Assembly (NCBI RefSeq): GCF_000799565.1
Contig: NZ_JUHB01000001.1
Span: 496,001-560,000 of the forward strand
Origin: Cellulophaga sp. Hel_I_12
GTDB taxonomy: Bacteria > Bacteroidota > Bacteroidia > Flavobacteriales > Flavobacteriaceae
Direction: 5' to 3'
Length of the DNA: 64,000 bases
How positions within the stretch are numbered: position 1 is the first letter of the stretch; every line of letters starts with the position of its first letter. Below are positions 1 through 8,099 of this stretch, piece by piece. The notes under the pieces are model-generated. The model was not told where the DNA came from. It saw nothing but the letters and a program-made list of their open reading frames with translations, and ran no database searches. A program made the position numbers and the translations under genes.

Positions 1-2178
1 TTTAATATTTTGGCGCTTACTTTTACGAACAAAGCAGCGCGAGAAATGAAAGACCGTATTGCTAGTATCGTTGGAAATTCTGAAGCTAAAAACTTGATGA
101 TGGGTACTTTTCATTCTGTTTTTGCAAAATTATTGCGTTATGATGGCGACAAATTAGGTTTTCCTAGCAATTTCACCATATATGATACCCAAGATTCTCA
201 ACGCTTAATTGCAGCCATCATTAAAGAAATGGGCTTAGATAAAGACATCTATAAATATAAGCAGGTACAAAATAGAATATCATCCTATAAAAATAGCCTA
301 ATTACGGTGCGGGCTTATTTTAATGATACGGACTTACAAGAAGCCGATGCTATGGCGAAAAGACCTAGAATGGGTGACATTTATCAGAATTATGTGGATC
401 GATGCTTTAAAGCAGGAGCGATGGATTTTGATGATTTACTACTGCGAACGAACGAATTATTAAATCGTTTTCCTGAGGTACTCGCCAAATACCAAGATCG
501 TTTTCGTTATATTTTGGTGGATGAGTACCAGGATACGAATCACTCACAGTATTTAATTATAAAAGCCTTGTCTGATAAGTTTCAAAATATTTGTGTAGTA
601 GGTGATGATGCACAAAGTATTTATTCTTTTCGTGGTGCTAATATTAGCAATATTTTAAATTTTCAAAAAGATTACGATGATGTTGCGATGTATCGCTTAG
701 AACAAAACTATCGTTCTACCCGAAATATTGTAAATGCTGCGAATTCTATAATTGCCAAGAATAAAAATCAACTAGAAAAAATTGTTTGGACCGATAATGA
801 TGATGGGGCAGCTATTATAATTCATCGCAGTCCTACAGATGCTGAAGAGGGTAGGTTTGTAGCGGGTTCTATTTTTGAAAATCGAATGCAGCACCAAATG
901 CCTAATGGAAATTTTGCAGTGTTGTACCGAACAAATTCACAGTCGCGAGCCATAGAAGATGGCTTAAGAAAGCGGGATATTCCGTATCGTATTTATGGGG
1001 GATTGTCATTTTACCAACGAAAAGAAATAAAGGATATATTATCCTATTTGAGATTGGTCATAAACCCTAAGGACGAGGAAGCGTTAAAAAGAGTCATTAA
1101 TTTCCCTGGTCGGGGTATAGGACAAACAACGATTGATAAATTGGTAGTCGCTGCAAATCATTATGGTCGTTCTATTTTTGAAGTTATTGAAAACATCGAT
1201 AAAATAAATTTAAAGATTAATTCAGGGACAAAAAATAAATTGGTCGATTTTACCACCATGATTAAAAGTTTTCAAATCATGAATGAAACGAGCGATGCAT
1301 TTGTTTTATCTGAGCATGTGGCTAAGAAAACAGGAATTTTATTAGAGTTTAAAAAAGACGGAACACCGGAAGGGATTGCCCGTATGGATAATATTGAGGA
1401 GCTACTGAACGGTATTAAAGATTTTGTTGAAGGGCAAAGAGAAGTTGTTGATGCTACCGGAAATATTAGTGAATTTTTAGAAGATGTAGCCCTGGCGACA
1501 GATTTAGATAACGATAAAGGAGATGATGATCGAGTGGCCTTAATGACCATACATTTAGCGAAAGGCTTAGAATTTCCGTACGTATATATTGTAGGGATGG
1601 AGGAAGATTTGTTCCCGTCTGGCATGAGTATGAATACGCGGAGTGAATTAGAAGAGGAGCGTCGTTTGTTCTATGTAGCACTTACTCGAGCAGAAAAACA
1701 AGCCTATTTAACCTATACACAAAACAGGTATCGTTGGGGCAAACTAATCGATGCAGAACCAAGTCGTTTTTTAGAAGAGATTGATGAGCAGTATGTTGAA
1801 AATTTAACGCCTATTGATAAAGCGGGTTACCGCTATAAATCCTTAATTGACACTGATATTTTTGGCGATGTTGATAAAAGCAAATTACGTCAAGATAAAC
1901 CTAAAAGTGGCGTACCACCAACCAATCTACGACCTAATGAAAATCAGCTACAAAAGCTAAGGAGGTTGAAACCAGATTTAGCACAGCCAATTGGTAATAC
2001 GAACGTTATTGATCCTAAGCTACAGGAAGGTAGTCTTATCAATCATACCCGATTTGGCAGAGGTAGGGTGCTTAAATTAGAAGGTGTTGGTAATGATCGA
2101 AAAGCTGAAATTCAGTTTGATGGCGCAGGCATAAAAAAATTATTACTGCGTTTTGCAAAATTAGAGGTTATAGAATGA
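1..2178 (+). CDS. uvrD: UvrD/PcrA-family DNA helicase, 5' end cut by window
   Basis: Superfamily 1A 3'-5' DNA helicase that unwinds DNA in excision and mismatch repair. The frame is already open at the first base and the first visible residues are motif Ia (TFTNKAA), so the start and Walker A lie upstream; about 725 of an expected 770-790 residues are present. Visible in order: motif II VDEYQDTN (about visible residue 173), motif III GDDAQSIYSFRGA (about 202), motif IV QNYRST (about 236), motif V TIHLAKGLEF (about 518), motif VI YVALTRAEK (about 560). The last 50 residues, beginning NHTRFGRGRV, match the Tudor-like tail of PcrA, which in other bacteria contacts RNA polymerase. No terminator is evident before the convergent esterase gene. 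The family is certain; the choice between the names UvrD and PcrA is convention. Confidence 0.96.
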   Translation, partial: FNILALTFTNKAAREMKDRIASIVGNSEAKNLMMGTFHSVFAKLLRYDGDKLGFPSNFTIYDTQDSQRLIAAIIKEMGLDKDIYKYKQVQNRISSYKNSLITVRAYFNDTDLQEADAMAKRPRMGDIYQNYVDRCFKAGAMDFDDLLLRTNELLNRFPEVLAKYQDRFRYILVDEYQDTNHSQYLIIKALSDKFQNICVVGDDAQSIYSFRGANISNILNFQKDYDDVAMYRLEQNYRSTRNIVNAANSIIAKNKNQLEKIVWTDNDDGAAIIIHRSPTDAEEGRFVAGSIFENRMQHQMPNGNFAVLYRTNSQSRAIEDGLRKRDIPYRIYGGLSFYQRKEIKDILSYLRLVINPKDEEALKRVINFPGRGIGQTTIDKLVVAANHYGRSIFEVIENIDKINLKINSGTKNKLVDFTTMIKSFQIMNETSDAFVLSEHVAKKTGILLEFKKDGTPEGIARMDNIEELLNGIKDFVEGQREVVDATGNISEFLEDVALATDLDNDKGDDDRVALMTIHLAKGLEFPYVYIVGMEEDLFPSGMSMNTRSELEEERRLFYVALTRAEKQAYLTYTQNRYRWGKLIDAEPSRFLEEIDEQYVENLTPIDKAGYRYKSLIDTDIFGDVDKSKLRQDKPKSGVPPTNLRPNENQLQKLRRLKPDLAQPIGNTNVIDPKLQEGSLINHTRFGRGRVLKLEGVGNDRKAEIQFDGAGIKKLLLRFAKLEVIE

Positions 2179-2251
2179 TTTGTTGGGGCTGGTATAGCTG
2201 CTTTTAATTTTTTTGAAAAAAAACACAACTGTCATTCCTGAACGGCCTTAT

Positions 2252-3103
2252 TTACTGATGAGTTTCTATAAACGCTTTAAGTCGAACAGAAGTATCTAAT
2301 AAAGGTAACAAAATCCATCCATGACCTTCATTTTCATACACTTTTAGTTCATGAGGAACTTCTAATTCTGTTAACCTAGCGGCTAAGGATTGCCATTGCG
2401 AATTTGGTATTAGAGGATCAACTCCCCCATAAAATAAGGCTGTAGGTGGCGATGTACTTTTAACTTGATACAAGGGACTAGCTGATTTCAGAAAATCAGG
2501 ATCCGTTCCAAATTGCCCGATCATAGATTTTAAACCTTGATTTTCAGTATTTTGATAGCTATCATCCATTAAATTTGTGGGTCCAACAATGCTACACACC
2601 CAATTTACTTGATGAGTAGTATCAAAGGCATAAGACCAAAGTAGGGATAAATGACCACCAGCACTTACACCAATAAAACTTAATTCTTCTCCAAGGATAT
2701 ATTCTTGCTTTTTCAACTTTAGATGATCTACTACTGCCGTAATATCGTTGACTTGCATAGGATGAGGATTCTGGTTTCCAGTCACCAATCGATAATTTAA
2801 ATTAACGACCGCCATGTTTGGAAAATTCTGTTGTATAAAATCTTTAAATCCGTTCATTTCAACTTTATCGCCTTCAAACCAGCCCCCACCATGAACTAGT
2901 ATCACTACTTTTGTGTTAAAGTTTCTCTCTTTTGGAAGATAAATATCATAGACCTGTCGCGGATCATCACCATAAGAAATGTTACCCAATTGTTGGTATG
3001 TTAATTTTGAAGGCCCATTGCCTATTTCTGAATTTGTAGTTTCGCAATTACAAAAGCTTAAAAGTAAATATAGAAGCCCAAAAGAGAAAATAGTAATTTT
3101 CAT
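2252..3103 (-). CDS. Alpha/beta hydrolase (esterase/lipase-like), probable lipoprotein
   Basis: Predicted secreted serine esterase of the alpha/beta-hydrolase fold, related to carboxylesterases and polysaccharide deacetyl-esterases. The oxyanion-hole motif HGGGW is at residues 71-75, the nucleophile elbow GVSAGG at 145-150 (Ser147), a probable acid in GGVDPL near 227 and the catalytic His in ENEGHGW near the C-terminus. The N-terminus is a hydrophobic signal followed by SFCNC, so it is probably an SPII lipoprotein of the periplasm or outer membrane, although the lipobox is not canonical. Length (283 residues) is normal for the family. It stands alone and is convergent with the helicase gene. 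The substrate cannot be told from sequence. Confidence 0.85.
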   Translation of the reverse strand: MKITIFSFGLLYLLLSFCNCETTNSEIGNGPSKLTYQQLGNISYGDDPRQVYDIYLPKERNFNTKVVILVHGGGWFEGDKVEMNGFKDFIQQNFPNMAVVNLNYRLVTGNQNPHPMQVNDITAVVDHLKLKKQEYILGEELSFIGVSAGGHLSLLWSYAFDTTHQVNWVCSIVGPTNLMDDSYQNTENQGLKSMIGQFGTDPDFLKSASPLYQVKSTSPPTALFYGGVDPLIPNSQWQSLAARLTELEVPHELKVYENEGHGWILLPLLDTSVRLKAFIETHQ

Positions 3104-3202
3104 GCTGTATTATTTAAATAGCAAAAGCTAAAAACTCGCCCTAAGCTTTTAATAGATGAAATTTTGATGTATTTTGTAAAACGTTTTATTTCATATAAAA
3201 GT

Positions 3203-3823
3203 ATGGCTGAATTTATAAAAATATATCCTGAAAATCCTAATCCTAAGGAGGTTAAAAAAGTGGTTAGCATCCTACAAAAAGGGGGGTTAGTTATTTATCC
3301 TACGGATACTGTTTATGGTTTGGGTTGTGATATCACCAATTCCAAGGCTTTAGAAAAGATTGCCAGAATTAAAGGGATAAAATTAGATAAGGCTAATTGG
3401 TCTTTTATTTGTGCAGACCTCAGTAATTTATCAGACTATGTAAAGCAAATTGATACAAAAACCTTTAAGATTTTAAAGCGTGCACTGCCTGGCCCCTATA
3501 CTTTTATATTACCCGGAAACAATAATTTACCCAAAGAATTTAAAAAGAAGAAAACCGTGGGGATAAGAGTTCCTGACAATAGCATTACTAAGGCTATTGT
3601 TGAAGCCTTAGGAAACCCTATTGTATCGACTTCAATTCGGGATGAGGATGAATTGTTAGAATATACGACAGACCCAGAATTAATCTACGAAAAATGGCAA
3701 AACTTAGTAGATCTCGTGATTGATGGTGGTTATGGGGATAATGTGGCATCTACAGTGATCGATTTATCCGAAGATGAACCTCTTGTTATAAGAGAGGGCA
3801 AGGGAAGTATTGATATTTTCTAA
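3203..3823 (+). CDS. YciO/Sua5/YrdC-family protein (threonylcarbamoyl-AMP synthase fold)
   Basis: Member of the Sua5/YrdC/YciO fold, whose best-known activity is making threonylcarbamoyl-AMP for the t6A modification of ANN-decoding tRNAs. The ATG at 3203 (206 residues, MAEFIKIYPENP) is preferred over the upstream TTG/ATG because E. coli YciO has the same length and the same beginning. Landmarks are PTDTVYGLGCDI near residue 33, PGPYTFIL near 96, VGIRVPDN near 119 and VIDLSEDEPLVIREG at the end. It is closer to YciO than to TsaC: the KxR region of TsaC reads KLDKANWSF here. YciO proteins are less well characterised, so the t6A role is inferred. The gene is divergent from the esterase and monocistronic. 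Confidence 0.88.
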   Translation: MAEFIKIYPENPNPKEVKKVVSILQKGGLVIYPTDTVYGLGCDITNSKALEKIARIKGIKLDKANWSFICADLSNLSDYVKQIDTKTFKILKRALPGPYTFILPGNNNLPKEFKKKKTVGIRVPDNSITKAIVEALGNPIVSTSIRDEDELLEYTTDPELIYEKWQNLVDLVIDGGYGDNVASTVIDLSEDEPLVIREGKGSIDIF

Positions 3824-4044
3824 AAAAAGTGCATCTGCTTTTGGATGAAGTTGTTGTGTAGTGCGATTTAAATTTTTTGTCTTTCCCTTCCATTGTATTT
3901 AATGGTTGATCTAAAGCTACATACCCGAACGTATCACGAGCAATAGCGGCAAAATATTTTAAGAAAAAACTTCCAATTAATTTTAAATCTACTGAGCTAA
4001 ACAGTACCACGCCAAAATGTTACCCCTGTATTTAAAATTTAGAT

Positions 4045-4077
4045 AAAAAAAAGTCCGCTCAAGGCGGACTTTTTAAT
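4045..4077. terminator. Bidirectional rho-independent terminator
   Basis: AAGTCCGC (4051-4058) pairs with GCGGACTT (4064-4071) around a 5-base loop, with A-run before and T-run after. It ends the minus-strand OmpA-like gene, and could also stop read-through from the YciO-like gene. Confidence 0.85.
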
Positions 4078-4096
4078 ATGTTCTAATTTTTAAGAA

Positions 4097-4948
4097 TTAG
4101 TTGATTTTAGGATCTTTCATTCCTTCTTCAATCATTTCGTAGAATTGGTCTATTTTTGGAAGTACAACAATACGTGTTCTTCTATTTTTAGATTTATCTG
4201 TCGCAGATACAGGAACATATTCTGATCTTGCCGCTGCAGTCATACGCTTAGGATCAACATTGTAATCGTTCTGTAAAATACGAACTACAGCCGTTGCACG
4301 TTTAGCACTTAAATCCCAGTTGTCTAACAAGGTACCATTTCCTCTGTAAGGTACATTATCTGTATGGCCTTCTACCATGAAGTCGAAATCTGGCTTATTA
4401 TTTACCACTTTCGCTACTTTACCTAATACCTCTTTAGCTCTACTAGTTACGTTATAGCTACCACTACTGAATAATAATTTATCAGATATAGATACAAATA
4501 CAACACCTTTTTCAACGCTAATCTCAATATCTTCATCATCAAGATTTCCTAAAACACCTTTTAAGCTTTGAACTAAGGCTAAGTTTACAGAATCTCTACG
4601 CGTAATCGCATCGTTTAATTTTCTGATCGTTAAATCCTTTTCTTGTAAACTTTCTAATGATTTTTCTAAATTTTGAGCCCCTTTAGAAGATAAGGTGGTC
4701 AAGTTACCCATGTTGTTAATCAAATCTTGATTGTTACTTTTTAGGAATGCATTTTGATCTTCTAAAGTCTTTAAACGAGAACTAGCAGATGCCTTTTCTT
4801 CCAAACAACTGTTTAATTTAACCGTTGCAGAATTTAATAAATCCTGAGTTTCTTGATTCTTCGCTTCTAATTCAGCGTATTTTTTTTGTGACACACAAGA
4901 GGATAACAATAACATAACCCCTAAACTGCCTAAAATTATTTTTTTCAT
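4097..4948 (-). CDS. OmpA-family peptidoglycan-associated lipoprotein with coiled-coil stalk
   Basis: Outer-membrane lipoprotein that probably tethers the outer membrane to peptidoglycan. An SPII signal ends in LLSSC (Cys18). Residues about 25-115 are heptad-rich and charged (AELEAKNQETQDLL and onward), predicting a coiled-coil stalk. The C-terminal OmpA/MotB domain (about 150-265) has the diagnostic VEGHTDNVPY and WDLSAKRATAVVRIL segments with the Asp and Arg that bind diaminopimelate. Length of 283 residues is usual for flavobacterial members. Upstream, CAAAATTA (4985-4992) read on the minus strand is TAATTTTG, a fit to the -7 element TAnnTTTG, giving a short leader. Monocistronic with its own terminator. 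Confidence 0.92.
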   Translation of the reverse strand: MKKIILGSLGVMLLLSSCVSQKKYAELEAKNQETQDLLNSATVKLNSCLEEKASASSRLKTLEDQNAFLKSNNQDLINNMGNLTTLSSKGAQNLEKSLESLQEKDLTIRKLNDAITRRDSVNLALVQSLKGVLGNLDDEDIEISVEKGVVFVSISDKLLFSSGSYNVTSRAKEVLGKVAKVVNNKPDFDFMVEGHTDNVPYRGNGTLLDNWDLSAKRATAVVRILQNDYNVDPKRMTAAARSEYVPVSATDKSKNRRTRIVVLPKIDQFYEMIEEGMKDPKIN

Positions 4949-4996
4949 AAATGTTAATTCTTAAATTAAATTGTTAATTCTACGCAAAATTATACA

Positions 4997-5018
4997 AATA
5001 AAAATGCTGTTAGCATTA
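4997..5018 (-). terminator. Short hairpin terminator of the glycosyltransferase gene
   Basis: On the minus strand AATGCT-AAC-AGCATT is followed by TTTATTTG, just after the stop of the GT2 gene. The stem is only 6 bp, so this is moderate evidence; the inverted repeat could alternatively act as an operator for the OmpA-like gene. Confidence 0.4.
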
Positions 5019-5025
5019 CTATTCG

Positions 5026-6030
5026 TTAATCTTTTACTAAAATGTTAAACTTTCTTACATGATATACGAAATGAGACCATACAATGGATGTCGTTGCATA
5101 GTAATTAGGCATATATTTTGTTTTTTCTCGTTTTTTATAGATTTTAATAAAGTTTTTATAAAAACTCAAGTGTGCTCGCAAAATGGCAAAGCAATGACTA
5201 AACTTTCCTTGAAAAATAAATCTTAAGCCAGCAACACCGTCCAACAAAAGTCGAATGCATATAATTACAAATGCCTTTTTTCGAGGCAAGTTTTTCGTGA
5301 TAGAATATAAAGAATTACGAAAGTTTAAATAGGTCTTTTTAGGGTTCATATTACTTAATGTAGAGCCCCCTAAATGATACACTTTTGAGGTGCCCACATA
5401 TAAAATTTTATAACCGTGATTATGTGCTCGCCAACACAGATCAACTTCTTCTTGATGAGCGAAATAATCTTCATCAAAACCGTTCAATTCTTTAAAAACG
5501 GCGCTTTTGATAAACAGACAAGCACCTGTAGCCCAAAAAATTTCTCTAATGTCGTTGTATTGACCCTTATCTTTTTCTAGAGCCTGAAATATTCTTCCAC
5601 GACAAAAAGGATAGCCCAGCTGATCAATAAAACCACCGGCTGCACCAGCATACTCGAAAAAATCTCTTTTTTTGTAATCTAAAATTTTAGGTTGAATGAT
5701 AGCTACCTCTGGGTTGTTTTTAAAGGTATTTATGATTGGCTCTAACCAGTTTTCTGTAACTTCAACATCAGAATTCAGCAAACAATACAGCGGTGCGTCG
5801 ACCTGCTTTAAGGCATCATTATATCCTTTTGCAAATCCGCCATTCGTTGCGTTTTGAATTATTTTTATTTCAGGATACTGTTGTTTTATGAATGAAATAG
5901 ACTTATCGGTAGAGGCATTATCTGCTACATAAATGTCAGCATTTTTAGAATATTCATGCACGGAGGGTAAAAATTGCTCTAATAATTTTTCTCCATTCCA
6001 GTTTAATATAACAATAGCTATTTTCGACAT
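5026..6030 (-). CDS. Family 2 glycosyltransferase (WbbL/rhamnosyltransferase-like)
   Basis: Inverting GT-A glycosyltransferase that adds a sugar to a growing surface glycan. The fold is visible from the N-terminus: VILNWNGEKLL (residues 7-17), the nucleotide-sugar segment VADNASTDKS (about 35-44), the metal-binding region LLNSDVEV (about 84-91) in place of a strict DXD, and the acceptor/catalytic region FDEDYFAHQEEVDLCWRA (about 185-202). The WATGACLFIK block just before is typical of the WbbL subgroup. The C-terminal 60 residues are basic and aromatic and may lie on the membrane. No other sugar genes are adjacent, so donor and acceptor are unknown. Confidence 0.9.
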   Translation of the reverse strand: MSKIAIVILNWNGEKLLEQFLPSVHEYSKNADIYVADNASTDKSISFIKQQYPEIKIIQNATNGGFAKGYNDALKQVDAPLYCLLNSDVEVTENWLEPIINTFKNNPEVAIIQPKILDYKKRDFFEYAGAAGGFIDQLGYPFCRGRIFQALEKDKGQYNDIREIFWATGACLFIKSAVFKELNGFDEDYFAHQEEVDLCWRAHNHGYKILYVGTSKVYHLGGSTLSNMNPKKTYLNFRNSLYSITKNLPRKKAFVIICIRLLLDGVAGLRFIFQGKFSHCFAILRAHLSFYKNFIKIYKKREKTKYMPNYYATTSIVWSHFVYHVRKFNILVKD

Positions 6031-6122
6031 GTATGATGAGCCCGAGACTTTCTAGGCCAAACTTAACAGTGTGGCCATACTTAGTACACACTTGGTTTAA
6101 TTTAATTTTTTAAAGGCACAAA

Positions 6123-6569
6123 TTAACGGCTAAAATCAGGAATTTCCTTTAAAAAGCAATATTTTTCTTGATCAAAATCCATTTTACAATAAAAATGCTG
6201 CAATCCGTTAGTGACCATTAAAAATTCAGCCCGTAATTGAAAATTATAGCTTGCTATTTGATCAAATGTAATTTGTGTTACCATTACTTCAGGAGCTTTA
6301 CACTCTACCAATAGCGCTATGGTTCCGTCAGCTTTAAACACGATAATATCATATCGTTTTACTAAGCCATTAAGTTTTAGTTGTTTTTCTACATTGATAA
6401 GACTTAAAGGATATTTTTTTTGATCTAAAAGGTAGTGCACAACATGTTGTCGCACCCATTCTTCCGGTTGTAAAATGACAAACTTTTTACGAACAACATC
6501 AAAAATATAGATTTTATTTTCGCTATTTTTGAATCGAAAATTATAGCTAGGGAAGTTTAAAACTTGCAT
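6123..6569 (-). CDS. HsdR N-terminal-like PD-(D/E)XK nuclease-fold protein
   Basis: Small stand-alone protein resembling the N-terminal nuclease domain of type I restriction HsdR subunits. The PD-(D/E)XK core is readable: Asp74 in KRYDIIVF, then Glu89 and Lys91 in LLVECKAP, followed by a QITFDQIASYNFQL helix. At 148 residues it has no helicase or other restriction partner nearby, so it is not a restriction system. It is divergent from holA with only 26 bases between starts; as I recall this pairing recurs in flavobacteria, which hints at a housekeeping DNA role. The catalytic residues are present, but activity and target are unknown. Confidence 0.8.
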   Translation of the reverse strand: MQVLNFPSYNFRFKNSENKIYIFDVVRKKFVILQPEEWVRQHVVHYLLDQKKYPLSLINVEKQLKLNGLVKRYDIIVFKADGTIALLVECKAPEVMVTQITFDQIASYNFQLRAEFLMVTNGLQHFYCKMDFDQEKYCFLKEIPDFSR

Positions 6570-6595
6570 GTCACAAATTTGATGATTTTTTCTGA

Positions 6596-7594
6596 ATGGA
6601 TGAAGTAAAAAAAATAGTTAACGATATAAAAGCAAGAATTATAAAACCCATTTATTTCTTTATTGGGGAAGAAGCCTATTATATTGACAGGTTATCCGAA
6701 TATATAGAAAAAAGCGTTTTAACCGAAGAAGAGCGCGGCTTTAACCAAATGGTCATGTATGGGAAGGAGTCTACTATTGAAGATATCATAAGCAATGCAA
6801 AACGATATCCCATGATGGCAGAGCACCAAGTTATTATTGTAAAAGAGGCACAACATTTAGCAAAATCTATAGATAAACTTATCCCATACGTTGAAAATCC
6901 GCAAGTAACAACCGTTTTAGTTTTTTGTTTTAAATATTCAAAACTCGATAAGAGAAAGAAAATATTCAAACTCATTCAAAAACATGGGGTTTTATTTGAA
7001 AGTAAAAAATTGTATGACAATCAGATTCCGGACTGGATTCGAAAAGTTTTATTAGGGAGCGGTTATTCTATTACCCCAAAAGCTGCTATTCTATTGGCGG
7101 AATTTTTAGGGAATGATTTAGGTAAAATTCATAACGAATTAGAAAAACTAAAAATTGTTATTTCAAAATCCCAAGAAATTACACCCGAAGTTATAGAACA
7201 AAATATAGGCATCAGTAAAGACTATAATAATTTTGAGCTTAAAAAGGCTTTAGGGGAACGAAATGTTATAAAGGTGACCAGAATCCTAAACTATTTTGCA
7301 CAAAACCCAAAGGATAATCCATTTGTGGTCACCATTACGTTGCTCCACAGTTTTTTTACTCAATTACTGCAATATCATGGAATGAATGATCATAATCCAA
7401 AAAGTGTTGCCAGTGTTCTAGGTATACATCCTTTTTTTGTCACCGAATACCAAATTGCAGCGAAAAATTATCCCATGAAAAAGGTGAGCAGTATTATTGC
7501 TGATTTGCGTGAACTAGACATCAAAGGAAAAGGAGTGGGCGCTAATTTAGAACCCAAAGAACTGCTTAAAGAACTTTTGATAAAAATTATGTAA
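6596..7594 (+). CDS. holA: DNA polymerase III subunit delta
   Basis: Clamp-loader subunit that opens the beta clamp on DNA. Residues 17-30 (IKPIYFFIGEEAYY) correspond to the usual PxYLLxGEE start of HolA, the ALGERN segment (about 219) begins the C-terminal collar domain, and the protein ends KELLKELLIKIM as in other deltas. The length of 332 residues is typical. Sequence conservation of delta is low in general, so the call rests on the N-terminal motif, domain layout and length. It is convergent with doxX, with one base between stops. Confidence 0.9.
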   Translation: MDEVKKIVNDIKARIIKPIYFFIGEEAYYIDRLSEYIEKSVLTEEERGFNQMVMYGKESTIEDIISNAKRYPMMAEHQVIIVKEAQHLAKSIDKLIPYVENPQVTTVLVFCFKYSKLDKRKKIFKLIQKHGVLFESKKLYDNQIPDWIRKVLLGSGYSITPKAAILLAEFLGNDLGKIHNELEKLKIVISKSQEITPEVIEQNIGISKDYNNFELKKALGERNVIKVTRILNYFAQNPKDNPFVVTITLLHSFFTQLLQYHGMNDHNPKSVASVLGIHPFFVTEYQIAAKNYPMKKVSSIIADLRELDIKGKGVGANLEPKELLKELLIKIM

Positions 7595-7595
7595 C

Positions 7596-7973
7596 TTATT
7601 TTTTGTCAAAACTATATTTACCAGGACCAACCAGCATAATCACAACAAAAAAGGTTAAATAAAGTAGTGCCATTTCTTTCTTGGCTAAGGGATCTGCGCC
7701 GTGAGCAATAAAGGCCGCAACAGCCATAGTAATTGCCGCAGGTAGTGCGGCCCATCTGGTTTTGATGCCAATTATTATTAATATAGGACAAACAAGTTCA
7801 CCTATTACAGCCAAAAAAAGTGAAGGGGCAGCACCAATCCCTATGGGGTCTCCAAATTGAATATCACCGCTGATTAAGTTTTGAAATTTAGGGATTCCGT
7901 GGGTGATCATTAAGACAGAAGGCACTATTCTTAAAAGTGCTAAACCGATATCATTACTTATTTTTTTTTGCAT
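7596..7973 (-). CDS. DoxX-family membrane protein
   Basis: Integral inner-membrane protein of about four helices and 125 residues. The N-terminal LALLRIVPSVLMITHGIPKF is the family signature, followed by IGELVCPILIIIGIKTRWAA (about 57-76) and a conserved AHGADP loop (about 89). DoxX homologues are variously linked to quinone or thiosulfate chemistry and to oxidative-stress protection; none of these roles can be assigned here. It stands alone between holA and the E1 gene. Confidence 0.88.
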   Translation of the reverse strand: MQKKISNDIGLALLRIVPSVLMITHGIPKFQNLISGDIQFGDPIGIGAAPSLFLAVIGELVCPILIIIGIKTRWAALPAAITMAVAAFIAHGADPLAKKEMALLYLTFFVVIMLVGPGKYSFDKK

Positions 7974-8099
7974 TACGGGGAGGTTTTGGGATAAATGTAC
8001 TACAATTTTTCAACTTTTGACAAAAGAATAATGAGTTGTTACAAAACCATACTAAGGCCATACCTGCGTTTTGATTTTAAGCTATTAAAAAACAACTAT

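Noticed and set aside
1272..1681. Antisense frames in the helicase gene
   Set aside because: Overlap helicase motifs V and VI; shadows of the coding strand.
6065..6105. AGTGTG/CACACT pair after the HsdR-N to GT2 spacer as a terminator
   Set aside because: Six-base stem with a 13-base loop and no T-run on either strand.
6123..6569. HsdR-N protein as evidence of a type I restriction system
   Set aside because: No helicase, specificity or methyltransferase gene is nearby, and the protein is a single small domain.
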